Shown piece by piece: positions 5,425 to 7,731 of a DNA stretch of 7,731 bases; position 1 is the stretch's first letter; each line of letters opens with the position of its first letter. Source of the DNA: Nitrospirota bacterium. Lineage in GTDB: Bacteria; Nitrospirota_A; Leptospirillia; Leptospirillales; Leptospirillaceae. The translations under genes were made by a program, and so were the position numbers. Location: positions 1-7,731 of the forward strand of contig JAKCCY010000124.1 in the NCBI GenBank assembly GCA_021838765.1. Reading direction: 5' to 3'. The notes beneath the pieces are model-generated. The model did no database searches, was not told the DNA's origin, and saw only the letters and a program-made list of their open reading frames with translations.

Positions 5425-6687
5425 ATGAGTTTGCCGGTGTCCAAAGCCCAGATTCTTCTGGCAAGTCTTGTGGGAACGACAATTGAATTTTTTGACTTTT
5501 ATATTTTTGCGACCGCTTCGGTTCTGGTTTTTCCGGCCCTGTTCTTTCCTCCGGGAAATGCCACGACTGCAACTCTCCAGTCCCTCGCTACCTTTGCCCT
5601 GGCCTTCATTACCCGTCCCATCGGAGCTGTCATTTTTGGCCATTTTGGCGATCGTGTCGGAAGAAAGGCCACTCTGGTGGCGGCGCTCCTGACTATGGGA
5701 TTGTCGACGATTCTGATCGGTCTTTTGCCTACGTATGGACAGATCGGTCTTGTTGCCCCTTTCCTTCTTGCCCTCTGTCGCCTGGGGCAGGGACTTGGAC
5801 TGGGCGGAGAGTGGGGCGGAGCGGTTCTTCTGGCAACGGAGAATGCCCCGCCAGGCCGCAGGGCCTGGTATGGCATGTTTCCCCAGCTTGGAGCTCCTAT
5901 CGGATTTATTCTTTCCACAGGAACTTTTCTTGCGCTATCTCACTTTACGACACATGACGAATTTACTGCGTGGGGGTGGAGAGTTCCCTTTCTATTGAGT
6001 GCGATTCTGGTGATGATCGGATTATGGATACGTTTGCGTCTTATCGAGACGCCTGATTTCAGACGGGCGATGGAGAGAGGGGAGAGGGCGAGCCTTCCGG
6101 CCCTTTCTGTCCTGAGAAATCACTTCGGTCCGCTCCTGGTCGGTCTATTTTCCCTCCTCAGTACTTTTGTTCTTTTTTATCTGATGACCGTTTTTGCTCT
6201 TGGATGGGGGACAACTCATCTGGGCTACTCGAGAGAGAGTTTTCTCATGCTTCAGATGGCAGGAGTCCTGTGTTTTGCGCTCATGATTCCTGTCTCGGCT
6301 CGTTATGCCGATCACCGTGGTTGTCGGGAGTCAATGATGATTGCGACGATCCTGATTTTTATTTTTGGTTTGTCGATCGGATCCATGATGGTCGCCAACC
6401 ATCCGGGACTTGTCCTCCTGTTCTTTGTTCTGGGATTTTCAGTGACAGGATTGACTTATGGGCCTGCGGGCACCGTTCTGGCCGAGCTTTTTCCAACCCC
6501 CGTCCGATATACGGGTGCCTCTCTTGCCTTTAATCTTGCCGGAATCGTGGGAGCTTCTCCCGCACCTTATATTGCCACCAGACTTGCTGCGACCTATGGA
6601 CTCGCTTCGGTGGGGTGGTATCTCTGTGTAACCGCGGTTCTGACCTTTATGGCTCTTCTTGCCGTAAGGCCCATCAAGGAGCCGTAA
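5425..6687 (+). CDS. MFS transporter, metabolite:H+ symporter (MHS) subfamily, 420 aa
   Basis: A proton-coupled inner-membrane importer of the MHS group, which takes up organic acids and osmolytes such as 2-oxoglutarate, citrate, shikimate, proline and betaine. Signatures are GTTIEFFDFYIFATA in helix 1 (17-31), RPIGAVIFGHFGDRVGRK (64-81, motif A), RLGQGLGLGGEWGGA (119-133), WGWRVPFLLSAI after helix 6, and ETPDF at the start of the central cytoplasmic loop. The second half has a degenerate motif A (SARYADHRGCRE) and ends with LFPTPVRYTGASLAFNLAGI, a strong MHS hallmark. About 12 helices; length is typical. The ATG at 5425 is preferred because homology begins there. A GTG at 5377 is in frame but the added residues are not transporter-like, and the nearest purine-rich element, GGAG, is rather distant. 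The substrate cannot be told from the sequence. Confidence 0.92.
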   Translation: MSLPVSKAQILLASLVGTTIEFFDFYIFATASVLVFPALFFPPGNATTATLQSLATFALAFITRPIGAVIFGHFGDRVGRKATLVAALLTMGLSTILIGLLPTYGQIGLVAPFLLALCRLGQGLGLGGEWGGAVLLATENAPPGRRAWYGMFPQLGAPIGFILSTGTFLALSHFTTHDEFTAWGWRVPFLLSAILVMIGLWIRLRLIETPDFRRAMERGERASLPALSVLRNHFGPLLVGLFSLLSTFVLFYLMTVFALGWGTTHLGYSRESFLMLQMAGVLCFALMIPVSARYADHRGCRESMMIATILIFIFGLSIGSMMVANHPGLVLLFFVLGFSVTGLTYGPAGTVLAELFPTPVRYTGASLAFNLAGIVGASPAPYIATRLAATYGLASVGWYLCVTAVLTFMALLAVRPIKEP

Positions 6688-6728
6688 GGATGCCCGGTAA
6701 CTTCCGGATAAAGATTGATAGAAATGTT

Positions 6729-6775
6729 AGTCGGGCCGACTCTCCAATTGGATGGTCGTAGTATTTTGGTCTACG
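6729..6775 (+). repeat. Three tandem hairpins after the MHS transporter
   Basis: Three dyads follow within 50 bases: AGTCGGGCCGACT (6729-6741), TCCAATTGGA (6743-6752) and CGTAG/CTACG with a 9-base loop (6757-6775). They start 41 bases after the stop codon. A weakly T-rich stretch (6784-6794) follows the last one. They may terminate the transcript or protect its 3' end. Confidence 0.35.
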
Positions 6776-6803
6776 GATAAAATTTCTTTCTCTGTAACGC
6801 ATT

Positions 6804-7085
6804 ATGGAATGTTGCCGCGGCTTCCAAGAGCCAATTTGTCAAAAAGTGGATTCCCTTGCCCCGCCCAAGGAGTCTTGGGAATGTTTCCGGGAGCTATTTG
6901 GAGGGCTCGGGATTCCAGCGGATCAGATTCTGGAAAAGAGTGTGTTCGGAAGCACCTCCACGATGTCGTCAGCTTGGGAAATTATGCAAACTGGCCGGGT
7001 TTCCTGGCGGTCGGCCGGTGTTGGGTCGCTGAAGGATTCTTGGCCAATTGACAGGCTTTCAGAGTGGTCCGCCCATGATGTATGA
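6804..7085 (+). CDS. Doubtful ORF, 93 aa, unrecognised
   Basis: ATG to TGA in the gap between the MHS transporter and ettA. The product contains ESWECFRELFGGLGIPADQI and is rich in tryptophan (5) and serine. It has no membrane segment or known motif. No Shine-Dalgarno site precedes the ATG, and an overlapping frame (6752-7051) is also open, so this may be chance. It is listed because it fills most of the gap and stops 46 bases before ettA. Confidence 0.25.
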   Translation: MECCRGFQEPICQKVDSLAPPKESWECFRELFGGLGIPADQILEKSVFGSTSTMSSAWEIMQTGRVSWRSAGVGSLKDSWPIDRLSEWSAHDV

Positions 7086-7131
7086 TGCCAGTCAAGATTA
7101 TTTGCGTCCACAATCAAATTTCAGGGGACCC

Positions 7132-7731
7132 ATGGCACAATATGTTTTCACCATGAATCGGGTCGGGAAGGTTGTTCCGCCAAAGCGCCAGATTCTGAAA
7201 GATATTTCGTTAAGCTTTTTCCCGGGTGCCAAGATTGGTGTTCTGGGTCTGAACGGATCAGGAAAATCAACCGTTCTCAAGATTATGGCAGGAGTCGACA
7301 AGGATATTATCGGTGAAGCCACACCGATGCCGAACATCAAGATTGGTTACCTTCCCCAGGAGCCTGAGCTGGATCCCGAAATGGATGTTCGTTCCACGGT
7401 CGAGCAGGGGTTGGGAGAGGTTTTTGATGCCCACCAAAAGCTTGAAGAGCTGTATGCTGCTTATGGGGATCCTGATGCCGATTTTGATGCTCTGGCGCTT
7501 GAACAGGGGAGACTTGAAGCGATCATAGCGACTTCAGATGGGCATAACCTGACCCAGAAAATGGAAATTGCCGCAGATGCCCTGAGACTGCCTCCATGGG
7601 AGGCAAAGATCAAGCATCTTTCTGGCGGTGAAAAGCGCCGTGTCGCCCTGTGCCGTCTTTTGCTTTCGAGTCCAGACATGCTTCTTCTCGATGAGCCCAC
7701 CAATCATCTTGACGCCGAGTCCGTTGACTGG
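7132..7731 (+). CDS. ettA: EttA, energy-dependent translational throttle ABC-F ATPase (3'-truncated)
   Basis: A soluble ABC-F ATPase that binds the ribosomal E site and gates entry into elongation according to the ATP/ADP ratio. The first 200 of about 555 residues are present. The N-terminus MAQYVFTMNRVGKVVPPK is almost the family standard. Walker A GLNGSGKST is at 39-47, the Q-loop YLPQEP at 73-78, and the arm insertion at about 90-140 with the EttA-typical YGDPDADFDALALEQGRLE. The ABC signature LSGGEKRR is at 163-170 and Walker B LLLDEPTNHLD at 184-194, with the catalytic Glu at 188. No defect is seen in this part; the second ABC domain lies beyond the window. AGGGG lies 5 bases before the ATG and is a moderate ribosome site. 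Confidence 0.96.
   Translation, partial: MAQYVFTMNRVGKVVPPKRQILKDISLSFFPGAKIGVLGLNGSGKSTVLKIMAGVDKDIIGEATPMPNIKIGYLPQEPELDPEMDVRSTVEQGLGEVFDAHQKLEELYAAYGDPDADFDALALEQGRLEAIIATSDGHNLTQKMEIAADALRLPPWEAKIKHLSGGEKRRVALCRLLLSSPDMLLLDEPTNHLDAESVDW

Noticed and set aside
7048..7086. Perfect TTGACA (7048-7053) and TATGAT (7081-7086) ahead of ettA as a promoter
   Set aside because: The spacer is 27 bases, far from the usual 16-18, and neither hexamer has a good partner at the right distance.

Overview
The window reads as ordinary bacterial chromosome, dense with single-domain genes and of moderate GC. The cues are Shine-Dalgarno sites, an ATGA-overlapping gene pair and a proteobacterial-style EttA. 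There are no rRNA or tRNA genes, IS elements or CRISPR arrays. The organism cannot be fixed from this sequence. A Gram-negative environmental bacterium (for example a Leptospirillum-like acidophile) is only a weak guess.

Layout. (1) 1-267 (+): the 3' end of an unrecognised, partly hydrophobic protein. (2) 397-2604 (-): a three-gene unit read right to left, made of a TetR-family repressor, an MFS transporter of the YbfB/YjiJ type and a 103-aa antibiotic-biosynthesis-monooxygenase (ABM) protein. The TetR and MFS genes overlap by ATGA. A possible operator sits between the -35 and -10 elements just ahead of tetR. (3) 2906-4606 (-): a full-length kdpA, the K+-translocating subunit of the Kdp ATPase, with no kdpB, kdpC or kdpF beside it in the window. 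(4) 4607-5424: a long, gene-poor stretch with a possible 44-aa small gene, several inverted repeats and a candidate kdpA promoter. (5) 5425-6687 (+): an MFS transporter of the metabolite:H+ symporter (MHS) subfamily. (6) 6688-7131: mostly non-coding, with a cluster of hairpins and one doubtful ORF. (7) 7132-end (+): the first 200 residues of EttA, an ABC-F ribosome-binding ATPase, cut by the window edge.

How they work together. The tetR-MFS-ABM set looks like a self-contained detoxification or efflux cassette: a ligand-responsive repressor, an exporter and a small oxidoreductase-fold enzyme. The orphan kdpA is the most unusual gene. KdpA normally works only in the KdpFABC complex, and this copy also has substitutions in several selectivity-filter positions and in a normally conserved glycine-rich loop. 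The MHS transporter and EttA appear to be independent housekeeping or uptake genes.
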